DNA of 64,000 nt, from positions 620,001-684,000 of the forward strand of contig JAWQEG010000082.1 in the NCBI GenBank assembly GCA_033782935.1, given 5' to 3'. A program made the position numbers and the translations under genes. Origin of the DNA: Petrolisthes cinctipes (Eukaryota > Arthropoda > Malacostraca > Decapoda > Porcellanidae). The notes under the pieces were generated by a model, which had not been told where the DNA came from, did no database searches, and saw only the letters and a list, made by a program, of their open reading frames with translations. This document shows, piece after piece, positions 35,164-48,085 of this stretch (its first letter is position 1; every line of letters starts with the position of its first letter).

Positions 35164-36797
35164 AGGCTAAAAACATGCTAAAAATCGATCTTTTAGGTGC
35201 CAAAAAGTCGATATCTCAAATTCAGTCCCAAAACACCCGAAAATTCGATATTTAGGGGTCCCAGAAGCGATCTGTACATGCCTACTCCGTGTTAGAGTGT
35301 TTTCAAAATACATGCTCAAAACATACTGAAAATCGATCTTTTAGGTGCACAAAAGTCGATATGTGCATGCATCTTCAGTACCCGTTTATATCTCAAATTT
35401 AGGCTTAAAACACCCGAAAATTCAATATTTTGGGGTCCCAGAAGCAATCTGTACATGCCTACTCCGTGTTAGAGTATTTTCAAAATACAGGCCCAAAACA
35501 TGCTGAAAATCGATATTTTAGATGCCCAAAGTAAATATGTGCAAGTAACTTCTGTACCCGTTTATATCTCAAATTCAGGCTCAAAACACCCGAAAATTCT
35601 ATATTTTGGGGTCCCAGAAGCAATCTGTACATGCCTACACAGTGCAAGAATATTTTCAAAATATAGGCTAAAAACATGCTGAAAATCGATATTTTAGGTG
35701 CCAAAAAATCGATATCTCAAATTCAGTCCCAAAACACCCGAAAATTCGATATTTAGAAGTCCCAGAAGGTATCTGTACATGCCTACTCCGTATTAGAGTA
35801 ATTTCAAAATACAGGCCAAAAACATACTGAAAATCGATCTTTTAGGTGCCCAAAAGTCGATATGTGCATGCATCTTCTGTACCCGTTTATATCTCAAATT
35901 CTGGCCCTAAACACCCGAAAATTCGATATTTTGGGGTCCCAGAAGCGAACTGAACATGCCTACTCCGTGTTAGAGTATTTTCAAAATTCAGGCCCAAAAC
36001 ATGCTGAAAATCGATATTTTTGGTGCCCAAAGTCAATATGTGCATGTATCTTCTGTACCCGTTTATATCTCAAATTCAGGCTCAAAACACCCGAAAATTC
36101 AATATTTTGGGGTCCCAGAAGCAATCTGTACATGCCTACTCAGTGCTAGAATATTTTCAAAATATAGGCTAAAAACATGCTAAAAATCGATCTTTTAGGT
36201 GCCAAAAAGTCGATATCTCAAATTCAGTCCCAAAATACCCGAAAATTCGATATTTAGTGGTCCCAGAAGCGATCTGTACATGCCTACTCCGTGTTAGAGT
36301 ATTTTCAAAACACATGCTCAAAACATACTGAAAATCGATCTTTTAGGTGCACAAAAGTCGATATGTGCATGCATCTTCAGTACCCGTTTATATCTCAAAT
36401 TCAGGCTCAAAACACCCGAAAATTCAATATTTTGGGGTCCCAGAAGCAATCTGTACATGCTTACTCAGTGTTAGAGTATTTTCAAAATACAGGCCCAAAA
36501 CATGCTGAAAATCGATATTTTAGATGCCCAAAGTCAATATGTGCATGTATTTTCTGTACCCGTTAATATCTCAAATTCAGGCTCAAAACACACGAAAATT
36601 CAATATTTTGGGGTCCCAGAAGCAATCTGTACATGCCTACACAGTGCTAGAATATTTTCAAAATATAGGCTAAAAACATGCTAAAAATCGACATTTTAGG
36701 TGCCAAAAAATCGATATATCAAATTCAGTCCCAAAACACCCGAAAATTCGATATTTAGAGGTCCCAGAAGGTATCTGTACATGCCTACTCAGTGTTA

Positions 36798-37121
36798 GAG
36801 TATTTAAAAAATACAGGCCCAAAACATGCTGAAAATCGATATTTTAGATGCCCAAAGTCAATATGTGCATGTATCTTCTGTACCCGTTTATATCTCAAAT
36901 TCAGGCTCAAAACACCCGAAAATTCAATATTTTGGGGTCCCAGAAGCAATCTGTACATGCCTACTCAGTGCTAGAATATTTTCAAAATATAGGCTAAAAT
37001 CATGCTAAAAATCGATCTTTTAGGTGCCAAAAAGTCGATATCTCAAATTCAGTCCCAAAATACCCGAAAATTCGATATTTAGGGGTCCCAGAAGCGATCT
37101 GTACATGCCTACTCCGTGTTA
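36798..37121 (+). repeat. A-less dimer unit B1-C1 (324 bp)
   Basis: After a C2, B1 begins directly (gagtatttaaaaaatac, aggcccaaaac, gatattttagatgccc), then C1. The boundary dyad is damaged by a C-to-A change at its centre. The unit sits at the end of the mosaic copy, a likely recombination seam. Confidence 0.85.
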
Positions 37122-39116
37122 GAGTATTTTCAAAATACATGCTCAAAACATACTGAAAATCGATCTTTTAGGTGCACAAAAGTCGATATGTGCATGCATC
37201 TTCAGTACCCGTTTATATCTCAAATTCAGGCTCAAAATACCCGAAAATTCAATATTTTGGGGTCCCAGAAGCAATCTGTACATGCCTACTCAGTGTTAGA
37301 GTATTTTCAAAATACAGGCCCAAAACATGCTGAAAATCGATATTTTAGATGCCCAAAGTCAATATGTGCATGTATTTTCTGTACCCGTTTATATCTCAAA
37401 TTCAGGCTCAAAACACCCGAAAATTCAATATTTTGGGGTCCCAGAAGCAATCTGTACATGCCTACACAGTGCTAGAATATTTTCAAAATATAGGCTAAAA
37501 ACATGCTAAAAATCGATATTTTAGGTGCCAAAAAATCGATATCTCAAATTCAGTCCCAAAACACCCGAAAATTCGATATTTAGAGGTCCCAGAAGGTATC
37601 TGTACATGCCTACTCCGTGTTAGAGTATTTTCAAAATACAGGCCAAAAACATACTGAAAATCGATCATTTAGGTGCCCAAAAGTCGATATGTGCATGCAT
37701 TTTCTGTACCCGTTTATATCTCAAATTCTGGCCCTAAACACCCGAAAATTCGATATTTTGGGGTCCCAGAAGCGATCTGTACATCCCTACTCCGTGTTAG
37801 AGTATTTTCAAGATTCAGGCCCAAAACATGCTGAAAATCGATATTTTTGGTACCCAAAGTCAATATGTGCATGTATCTTCTGTACCCGTTTATATCTCAA
37901 ATTCAGGCTCTAAACACCCGAAAATTCAATATTTTGGGGTCCCAGAAGCAATCTGTACAGTGCTAGAATATTTTCAAAATATAGGCTAAAAACATGCTAA
38001 AAATCGATCTTTTAGGTGCCAAGAAGGCGATATCTCAAATTCAGTCCCAAAACACCCGAAAATTCGATATTTAGGGGTCCCAGAAGCGATCTGTACATGC
38101 CTACTCCGTGTTAGAGTATTTTCAAAATACATGCTCAAAACATACTGAAAATCGATCTTTTAGGTGAACAAAAGTCGATATGTGCATGCATCTTCAGTAC
38201 CCGTTTATATCTCAAATTCAGGCTCAAAACACCCGAAAATTCGATATTTTGGGGTCCCAGAAGTGATCTGTACATGCCTACTCCGTGTTAGAGTATTTTT
38301 CAAAATTCAGGCCCAAAACATGCTGAAAATCGATATTTTTTGTGCCCAAAGTCAATATGTGCATGTATCTTCTGTACCCGTTTATATCTCAAATTCAGGC
38401 AGAAAACACCCGAAAATTCAATATTTTGGGGTCCCAGAAGCAATCTGTACATGCCTACTCAGTGCTAGAATATTTTCAAAATATAGGCTAAAAACATGCT
38501 AAAAATCGATCTTTTAGGTGCCAAAAAGTCGATATCTCAAATTCAGTCCCAAAATACCCGAAAATTCGATATTTAGGGGTCCCAGAAGCGATCTGTACAT
38601 GCCTACTCCGTGTTAGAGTATTTTCAAAATACATGCTCAAAACATACTGAAAATCGATCTTTTAGGTGCACAAAAGTCGATATGTGCATGCATCTTCAGT
38701 ACCCGTTTATATCTCAAATTCAGGCTCAAAACACCCGAAAATTCAATATTTTGGGGCCCCAGAAGCAATCTGTACATGCCTACTCAGTGTTAGAGTATTT
38801 TCAAAATACAGGCCCAAAACATGCTGAAAATCGATATTTTAGATGCCCAAAGTCAATATGTGCATGTATCTTCTGTACCCGTTTATATCTCAAATTCAGG
38901 CTCAAAACACCCGAAAATTCAATATTTTGGGGTCCCAGAAGCAATCTGTACATGCCTACACAGTGCTAGAATATTTTCAAAATATAGGCTGAAAACATGC
39001 TAAAAATCGACATTTTAGGTGCCAAAAAATCGATATCTCAAATTCAGTCCCAAAACACCCGAAAATTCGATATTTAGAGGTCCCAGAAGGTATCTGTACA
39101 TGCCTACTCCGTGTTA
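37122..39116 (+). repeat. Array block VIII: four trimers
   Basis: Units start at 37122 (A1-B1-C2), 37623 (A2-B2-C1, 491), 38114 (chimeric A-B2-C1, 502, one extra T in gagtatttttc) and 38616 (A1-B1-C2). Private variants include gtattttctgtaccc near 37375, ttcaagattcagg near 37807 and ggcagaaaacac near 38399. Confidence 0.87.
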
Positions 39117-39617
39117 GAGTATTTTCAAAATACAGGCCAAAAACATACTGAAAATCGATCTTTTAGGTGCCCAAAAGTCGATATGTGCATGCATCTTCTG
39201 TACCCGTTTATATCTCAAATTCTGGCCCTAAACACCCGAAAATTCGATATTTTGGGGTCCCAGAAGCGATCTGTACATGCCTACTCCGTGTTAGAGTATT
39301 TTCAAAATTCAGGCCCAAAACATGCTGAAAATCGATATTTTTGGTGCCCAAAGTCAATATGTGCATGTATCTTCTGTACCCGTTTATATCTCAAATTCAG
39401 GCTCAAAACACCCGAAAATTCAATATTTTGGGGTCCCAGAAGCAATCTGTACATGCCTACTCAGTGCTAGAAAATTTTCAAAATATAGGCTAAAAACATG
39501 CTAAAAATCGATCTTTTAGGTGCCAAAAAGTCGATATCTCAAATTCAGTCCCAAAACACCCGAAAATTCGATATTTAGAGGTCCCAGAAGGTATCTGTAC
39601 ATGCCTACTCCGTGTTA
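39117..39617 (+). repeat. 501-bp trimer A2-B2-C1, tandem copy 1
   Basis: Carries the private change gctagaaaattttc at its B2-to-C1 boundary (near 39468) and a C1 front with a C2 tail. The next trimer has the same private change, so this single trimer was duplicated in place. Confidence 0.9.
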
Positions 39618-40118
39618 GAGTATTTTCAAAATACAGGCCAAAAACATACTGAAAATCGATCTTTTAGGTGCCCAAAAGTCGATATGTGCATGCATCTTCT
39701 GTACCCGTTTATATCTCAAATTCTGGCCCTAAACACCCGAAAATTCGATATTTTGGGGTCCCAGAAGCGATCTGTACATGCCTACTCCGTGTTAGAGTAT
39801 TTTCAAAATTCAGGCCCAAAACATGCTGAAAATCGATATTTTTGGTGCCCAAAGTCAATATGTGCATGTATCTTCTGTACCCGTTTATATCTCAAATTCA
39901 GGCTCAAAACACCCGAAAATTCAATATTTTGGGGTCCCAGAAGCAATCTGTACATGCCTACTCAGTGCTAGAAAATTTTCAAAATATAGGCTAAAAACAT
40001 GCTAAAAATCGATCTTTTAGGTGCCAAAAAGTCGATATCTCAAATTCAGTCCCAAAACACCCGAAAATTCGATATTTAGAGGTCCCAGAAGCGATCTGTA
40101 CATGCCTACTCCGTGTTA
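39618..40118 (+). repeat. 501-bp trimer A2-B2-C1, tandem copy 2
   Basis: Identical by eye to the preceding trimer except in the last C monomer, whose tail is gaagcgatctg instead of gaaggtatctg. It breaks the A1/A2 alternation (A2 follows A2). Confidence 0.9.
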
Positions 40119-43100
40119 GAGTATTTTCTAAATACATGCTCAAAACATACTGAAAATCGATCTTTTAGGTGCACAAAAGTCGATATGTGCATGCATCTTC
40201 AGTACCCGTTTATATCTCAAATTCAGGCTGAAAACACCCGAAAATTCGATATTTGGGGGTTACAGAAGCGATCTGTACATGCCTACTCCGTGTTAGAGTA
40301 TTTTCAAAATTCAGGCCCAAAACATGCTGAAAATCGATATTTTTGGTGCCCAAAGTCAATATGTGCATGTATCTTCTGTACCCGTTTATATCTCAAATTC
40401 AGGCTCAAAACACCCGAAAATTCAATATTTTGGGGTCCCAGAAGCAATCTGTACATGCCTACTCAGTGCTAGAATATTTTCAAAATATAGGCTAAAAACA
40501 TGCTAAAAATCGATCTTTTAGGTGCCAAAAAGTCGATATCTTAAATTCAGTTCCAAAATACCCGAAAATTCGATATTTAGGGGTCCCAGAAGCGATCTGT
40601 ACATGCCTACTCCGTGTTAGAGTATTTTCAAAATACATGCTCAAAACATACTGAAAATCGATCTTTTAGGTGCACAAAAGTCGATATGTGCATGCATCTT
40701 CAGTACCCGTTTATATCTCAAATTCAGGCTCAAAACACCCGAAAATTCGATATTTTGGGGTCCCAGAAGCGATCTGTACATGCCTACTCCGTGTTAGAGT
40801 ATTTTCAAAATTCAGGCCCAAAACATACTGAAAATCGATATTTTTGGTGCCCAAAGTCAATATGTGCATGTATCTTCTGTACCCGTTTATATCTCAAATT
40901 CAGGCTCAAAACACCCGAAAATTCAATATTTTGGGGTCCCAGAAGCAATCTGTACATGCCTACTCAGTGCTAGAATATTTTCAAAATATAGGCTAAAAAC
41001 ATGCTAAAAATCGATCTTTTAGTTGCCAAAAAGTCGATATCTCAAATTCAGTCCCAAAACACCCGAAAATTCGATATTTAGGGGTCCCAGAAGCGATCTG
41101 TACATGCCTACTCCGTGTTAGAGTATTTTCAAAATACATGCTCAAAACATACTGAAAATCGATCTTTTAGGTGCACAAAAGTCGATATGTGCATGCATCT
41201 TCAGTACCCGTTTATATCTCAAATTCAGGCTGAAAACACCCGAAAATTCGATATTTGGGGGTCCCAGAAGCGATCTGTACATGCCTACTCCGTGTTAGAG
41301 TATTTTCAAAATTCAGGCCCAAAACATGCTGAAAATCGATATTTTTGGTGCCCAAAGTCAATATGTGCATGTATCTTCTGTACCCGTTTATATCTCAAAT
41401 TCAGGCTCAAAACACCCGAAAATTCAATATTTTGGGGTCCCAGAAGCAATCTGTACATGCCTACTCAGTGCTAGAATATTTTCAAAATATAGGCTAAAAA
41501 CATGCTAAAAATCGATCTTGTAGGTGCCAAAAAGTCGATATCTCAAATTCAGTTCCGAAACACCCGAAAATTCGATATTTAGGGGTCCCAGAAGCGATCT
41601 GTACATGCCTACTCTGTGTTAGAGTATTTTCAAAATACATGCTCAAAACATACTGAAAATCGATCTTTTAGGTGCACAAAAGTCGATATGTGCATGCATC
41701 TTCTGTACCCGTTTATATCTCAAATTCAGGCTCAAAACACCCGAAAATTCAATATTTTGGGGTCCCAGAAGCAATCTGTACATGCCTACTCAGTGTTAGA
41801 GTATTTTCAAAATACAGGCCCAAAACATGCTGAAAATCGATATTTTAGATGCCCAAAGTCAATATGTGCATGTATCTTCTGTACCCGTTTATATCTCAAA
41901 TTCAGGCTCAAAACACCCGAAAATTCAATATTTTGGGGTCCCAGAAGCAATCTGTACAGTGCTAGAATATTTTCAAAATATACGCTAAAAACATGCTAAA
42001 AAACGATCTTTTAGGTGCCAAAAAGTCGATATCTCAAATTCAGTCCCAAAACACCCGAAAATTCGATATTTAGGGGTCCCAGAAGCGATCTGTACATGCC
42101 TACTCCGTGTTAGAGTATTTTCAAAATACATGCTCAAAACATACTGAAAATCGATCTTTTAGGTGCACAAAAGTCGATATGTGCATGCATCTTCAGTACC
42201 CGTTTATATCTCAAATTCAGGCTCAAAACACCCGAAAATTCGATATTTTGGGGTCCCAGAAGCGATCTGTACATGCCTACTCCGTGTTAGAGTATTTTCA
42301 AAATTCAGGCCCAAAACATGCTGAAAATCGATATTTTTGGTGCCCAAAGTCAATATGTGCATGTATCTTCTGTACCCGTTTATATCTCAAATTCAGGCTC
42401 AAAACACCCGAAAATTCAATATTTTGGGGTCCCAGAAGCAATCTGTACATGCCTACTCAGTGCTAGAATATTTTCAAAATATAGGCTAAAAACATGCTAA
42501 AAATCGATCTTTTAGGTGCCAAAAAGTTGATATCTCAAATTCAGTTCCAAAACACCCGAAAATTCGATATTTAGGGGTCCCAGAAGCGATCTGTACATGC
42601 CTACTCCGTGTTAGAGTATTTTCAAAATACATGCTCAAAACATACTGAAAATCGATCTTTTAGGTGCACAAAAGTCGATATGTGCATGCATCTTCAGTAC
42701 CCGTTTATATCTCAAATTCAGGCTCAAAACACCCGAAAATTCAATATTTTGGGGTCCCAGAAGCAATCTGTACATGCCTACTCAGTGTTAGAGTATTTTC
42801 AAAATACAGGCCCAAAACATGCTGAAAATCGATATTTTAGATGCCCAAAGTCAATATGTGCATGTATCTTCTGTACCCGTTTATATCTCAAATTAAGGCT
42901 CAAAACACCCGAAAATTCAATATTTTGGGGTCCCAGAAGCAATCTGTACAGTGCTAGAATATTTTCAAAATATAGGCTAAAAACATGCTAAAAATCGATC
43001 TTTTAGGTGCCAAAAAGTCGATATCTCAAATTCAGTCTCAAAACACCCGAAAATTCGATATTTAGGGGTCCCAGAAGCGATCTGTACATGCCTACTCCGT

Positions 43101-46091
43101 GTTAGAGTATTTTCAAAATACATGCTCAAAACATACTGAAAATCGATCTTTTAGGTGCACAAAAGTCGATATGTGCATGCATCTTCAGTACCCGTTTATA
43201 TCTCAAATTCAGGCTCAAAACACCCGAAAATTCGATATTTTGGGGTCCCAGAAGCGATCTGTACATGCCTACTCCGTGTTAGAGTATTTTCAAAATTCAG
43301 GCCCAAAACATGCTGAAAATCGATATTTTTGGTGCCCAAAGTCAATATGTGCATGTATCTTCTGTACCCGATTTTATCTCAAATTCAGGCTCAAAAACAC
43401 CCGAAAATTCAATATTTTGGGGTCCCAGAAGCAATCTGTACATGCCTACTCAGTGCTAGAATATTTTCAAAATATAGGCTAAAAACATGCTAAAAATCGA
43501 TCTTTTAGGTGCCAAAAAGTCGATATCTCAAATTCAGTCCCAAAACACCCGAAAATTCGATATTTAGGGGTCCCAGAAGCGATCTGTACATGCCTACTCC
43601 GTGTTAGAGTATTTTCAAAATACATGCTCAAAACATACTGAAAATCGATCTTTTAGGTGCACAAAAGTCGATATGTGCATGCATCTTCAGTACCCGTTTA
43701 TATCTCAAATTCAGGCTGAAAACACCCGAAAATTCGATATTTGGGGGTCCCAGAAGCGATTTGTACATGCCTACTCCGTGTTAGAGTATTTTCAAAATTC
43801 AGGCCCAAAACATGCTGAAAATCGATATTTTTGGTGCCCAAAGTCAATATGTGCATGTATCTTCTGTACCCGTTTATATCTCAAATTCAGGCTCAAAACA
43901 CCCGAAAATTCAATATTTTGGGGTCCCAGAAGCAATCTGTACATGCCTCCTCAGTGCTAGAATATTTTCAAAATATAGGCTAAAAACATGCTAAAAATCG
44001 ACATTTTAGGTGCCAAAAAGTCGATATCTCAAATTCAGTTCCAAAACACCCGAAAATTCGATATTTAGGGGTCCCAGAAGCGATCTGTACATGCCTACTC
44101 CGTGTTAGAGTATTTTCAAAATACATGCTCAAAACATACTGAAAATCGATCTTTTAGGTGCACTAAAGTCGATATGTGCATGCATCTTCAGTACCCGTTT
44201 ATATCTCAATTTCAGGCTCAAAACACCCGAAAATTCAATATTTTGGGGTCCCAGAAGCAATCTGTACATGCCTACTCAGTGTTAGAGTATTTTCAAAATA
44301 CAGGCCCAAAACATGCTGAAAATCGATATTTTAGATGCCCAAAGTCAATATGTGCATGTATCTTCTGTACCTGTTTATATCTCAAATTCAGGCTCAAAAC
44401 ACCCGAAAATTCAATATTTTGGGGTCCCAGAAGCACTCTGTACAGTGCTAGAATATTTTCAAAATATAGGATAAAAACATGCTAAAAATCGATCTTTTAG
44501 GTGCCAAAAAGTCGATATCTCAAATTCAGTCCCAAAACACCCGAAAATTCGATATTTAGGGGTCCCAGAAGCGATCTGTACATGCCTACTCCGTGTTAGA
44601 GTATTTTCAAAATACATGCTCAAAACATACTGAAAATCGATCTTTTAGGTGCACAAAAGTCGATATGTGCATGCATCTTCAGTACCCGTTTATATCTCAA
44701 ATTCATGCTCAAAACACCCGAAAATTCGATATTTTGGGGTCCCAGAAGCGATCTGTACATGCCTACTCCGTGTTAGAGTATTTTCAAAATTCAGGCCCAA
44801 AACATGCTGAAAATCGATATTTTTGGTGCCCAAAGTCAATATGTGCATGTATCTTCTGTACCCGTTTATATCTCAAATTCAGGCTCAAAACACCCGAAAA
44901 TTCGATATTTTGGGGTCCCAGAAGCAATCTGTACATGCCTACACAGTGCTAGAATATTTTCAAAATATAGGCTAAAAACATGCTAAAAATCGATCTTTTA
45001 GGTGCCAAAAAGTCGATATCTCAATTTCAGTCCCAAAACACCCGAAAATTCGATATTTAGGGGTCCCAGAAGCAATCTGTACATGCCTACTCCGTGTTAG
45101 AGTATTTTCAAAATACATGCTAGAAACATACTGAAAATCGATCTTTTAGTTGCACAAAAGTCGATATGTGCATGCATCTTCAGTACCCGTTTATATCTCA
45201 AATTCAGGCTCAAAACACCCGAAAATTCAATATTTTGGGGTCCCAGAAGCAATTTGTACATGCCTACTCAGTGTTAGAGTATTTTCAAAATACAGGCCAA
45301 AAACATGCTGAAAATCGATATTTTTGGTGCCCAAAGTCAATATGTGCATGTATCTTCTGTACCCGTTTATATCTCAAATTCAGGCTCAAAACACCCGAAA
45401 ATTCAATATTTTGGGGTCCCAGAAGCAATCTGTACATGCCTACACAGTGCTAGAATATTTTCAAAATATAGGCGAAAAACATGCTAAAAATCGATCTTTT
45501 AGGTGCCAAAAAGTCGATATCTCAAATTCAGTCCCAAAACACCCGAAAATTCGATATTTAGGGGTCCCAGAAGGTATCTGTACATGCCTACTCCGTGTTA
45601 GAGTATTTTCAAAATAGAGGCCAAAAACATACTGAAAATCGATCTTTTAGGTGCCCAAAAGTCGATATGTGCATGCATCTTCTGTACCCGTTTATATCTC
45701 AAATTCTGGCCCTAAACACCCGAAAATTCGATATTTTGGGGTCCCAGAAGCGATAAGTACATGCCTACTCCGTGTTAGAGTATTTTCAAAATTCAGGCCC
45801 AAAACATGCTGAAAATCGATATTTTTGGTGCCCAAAGTCAATATGTGCATGTATCTTCTGTACCCGTTTATATCTCAAATTCAGGCTCAAAACACCCGAA
45901 AATTCAATATTTTGGGGTCCCAGAAGCAATCTGTACAGTGCTAGAATATTTTCAAAATATAGGCTAAAAACATGCTAAAATTCGATCTTTTAGGTGCCAA
46001 AAAGTCGATATCTCAAATTCAGTCCCAAAACACCCGAAAATTCGATATTTAGGGGTCCCAGAAGCGATCTGTACATGCCTACTCCGTGTTA
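40119..46091 (+). repeat. Array block X: alternative ~992-bp HOR with a chimeric A monomer and C1 only
   Basis: Units start at 40119, 40620, 41121, 41622 (491), 42113, 42614 (491), 43105 (502), 43607, 44108 (491), 44599, 45100 and 45601 (491). The usual A2 trimer is replaced by a chimeric-A trimer: A1 up to aggctcaaaacaccc or aggctgaaaacaccc, then A2 from attcgatatt to gaagcgatctg, followed by B2-C1. It alternates with A1-B1-C1 carrying the 10-bp-short junction, giving 501 + 491 = 992 bp. C2 is absent. The three units from 41121 recur from 43607 at an offset of 2486, including the gatatttgggggtc marker (also at 40119). A plain A2 returns only at 45601. Confidence 0.88.
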
Positions 46092-48085
46092 GAGTATTAT
46101 CAAAATACATGCTCAAAACATACTGAAAATCGATCTTTTAGGTGCACAAAAGTCGATATGTGCATGCATCTTCAGTACCCGTTTATATCTCAAATTCAGG
46201 CTCAAAACACCCGAAAATTCAATATTTTGGGGTCCCAGAAGCAATCTGTACATGCCTACTCAGTGTTAGAGTATTTTCAAAATACAGGCCCAAAACATGC
46301 TGAAAATCGATATTTTAGATGCCCAAAGTCAATATGTGCATGTATCTTCTGTACCCGTTTATATCTCAAATTCAGGCTCAAAACACCCGAAAATTCAATA
46401 TTTTGGGGTCCCCGAAGCAATCTGTACAGTGCTAGAATATTTTCAAAATATAGGCTAAAAACATGCTAAAAATCGATCTTTTAGGTGCCAAAAAGTCGAT
46501 ATCTCAAATTCAGTCCCAAAACACCCGAAAATTCGATATTTAGGGGTCCCAGAAGCGATCTGTACATGCCTACTCCGTGTTAGAGTATTTTCAAAATACA
46601 TGCTCAAAACATACTGAAAATCGATCTTTTAGGTGCACAAAAGTCGATATGTGCATGCATCTTCAGTACCCGTTTATATCTCAAATTCAGGCTCAAAACA
46701 CCCGAAAATTCGATATTTTGGGGTCCCAGAAGCGATCTGTACATGCCTACTCCGTGTTAGATTATTTTCAAAATTCAGGCCCAAAACATGCTGAAAATCG
46801 ATATTTTTGGTGCCCAAAGTCAATATGTGCATGTATCTTCTGTACCCGTTTATATCTCAAATTCAGGCTCAAAACACCCGAAAATTCAATATTTTGGGGT
46901 CCCAGAAGCAATCTGTACATGCCTACTCAGTGTTAGAATATTTTTAAAATATAGGCTAAAAACATGCTAAAAATCGATCTTTTAGGTGCCAAAAAGTCGA
47001 TATCTCAAATTCAGTCCCAAAACACCCGAAAATTCGATATTTAGGGGTCCCAGAAGCGATCTGTACATGCCTACTCCGTGTTAGAGTATTTTCAAAATAC
47101 ATGCTCAAAACATACTGAAAATCGATCTTTTAGGTGCACAAAAGTCGATATGTGTATGCATCTTCAGTACCTGTTTATATCTCAAATTCAGGCTCAAAAC
47201 ACCCGAAAATTCAATATTTTGGGGTCCCAGAAGCAATCTGTACATGCCTACTCAGTGTTAGAGTATTTTCAAAATACAGGCCCAAAACATGCTGAAAATC
47301 GATATTTTAGATGCCCAAAGTCAATATGTGCATGTATCTTCTGTACCCGTTTATATATCAAATTCATGCTCAAAACACCCGAAAATTCAATATTTTGGGG
47401 CCCCAGAAGCAATCTGTACATGCCTACACAGTGCTAGAATATTTTCAAAATATAGGCTAAAAACATGCTAAAAATCGACATTTTAGGTGCCAAAAAATCG
47501 ATATCTCAAATTCAGTCCCAAAACACCCGAAAATTCGATATTTAGAGGTCCCAGAAGGTATCTGTACATGCCTACTCCGTTATAGAGTATTTTCAAAATA
47601 CAGGCCAAAAACATACTGAAAATCGATCTTTTAGGTGCCCAAAAGTCGATATGTGCATGCATCTTCTGTACCCGTTTATATCTCAAATTCTGGACCTAAA
47701 CACCCGAAAATTCGATATTTTGGGGTCCCAGAAGCGATCTGTACATGCCTACTTCGTGTTAGAGTATTTTCAAAATTCAGGCCCAAAACATGCTGAAAAT
47801 CGATATTTTTGGTGCCCAAATTCAATATGTGCATGTATCTTCTGTACCCGTTTATATCTCAAATTCAGGCTCAAAACACCCGAAAATTCAATATTTTGGG
47901 ATCCCAGAAGCAATCTGTACATGCCTACTCAGTGCTAGAATATTTTCAAAATATAGGCTAAAAACATGCTAAAAATCGATCTTTTAGGTGCCAAAAAGTT
48001 GATATCTCAAATTCAGTCCCAAAACACCCGAAAATTCGATATTTAGGGGTCCCAGAAGCGATCTGTACATGCCTACTCCGTGTTA
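46092..48085 (+). repeat. 1994-bp block duplication, copy 1
   Basis: Units at 46092 (491), 46583 (chimeric A), 47084 (A1-B1-C2) and 47585 (A2-B2-C1). Markers that recur 1994 bp later are ggtccccgaagc, gttagattatt, tatgtgtatgc, cagtacctgttt, ggggccccag, ccgttatagag, attctggacctaaac, cttcgtgttag, gcccaaattcaat and gggatcccag. Confidence 0.92.

Larger units (their letters stand above)
31974..36797 (+). repeat. Array block VII: mosaic copy of 23853-30166 lacking three trimers
   Basis: Units start at 31974, 32475, 32976, 33477, 33978 (502), 34480 (325), 34805 (490), 35295, 35796 and 36297. Up to about 33,250 the block matches 23853 onward at an offset of 8121 (shared aaaagactggccc, aaaagcatgc, gaaaaacgatat). 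From about 33,300 on it matches 26,670 onward at an offset of 6630, rising to 6631 after a one-base gain near 34,110 (shared gtgtcttctg, aaaacaaccg, cgttatgtgc, gagtgttttc, gtaaatatg, gcgaactg). 8121 - 6630 = 1491, exactly the three units 24855, 25355 and 25845 (500 + 490 + 501). Confidence 0.88.
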
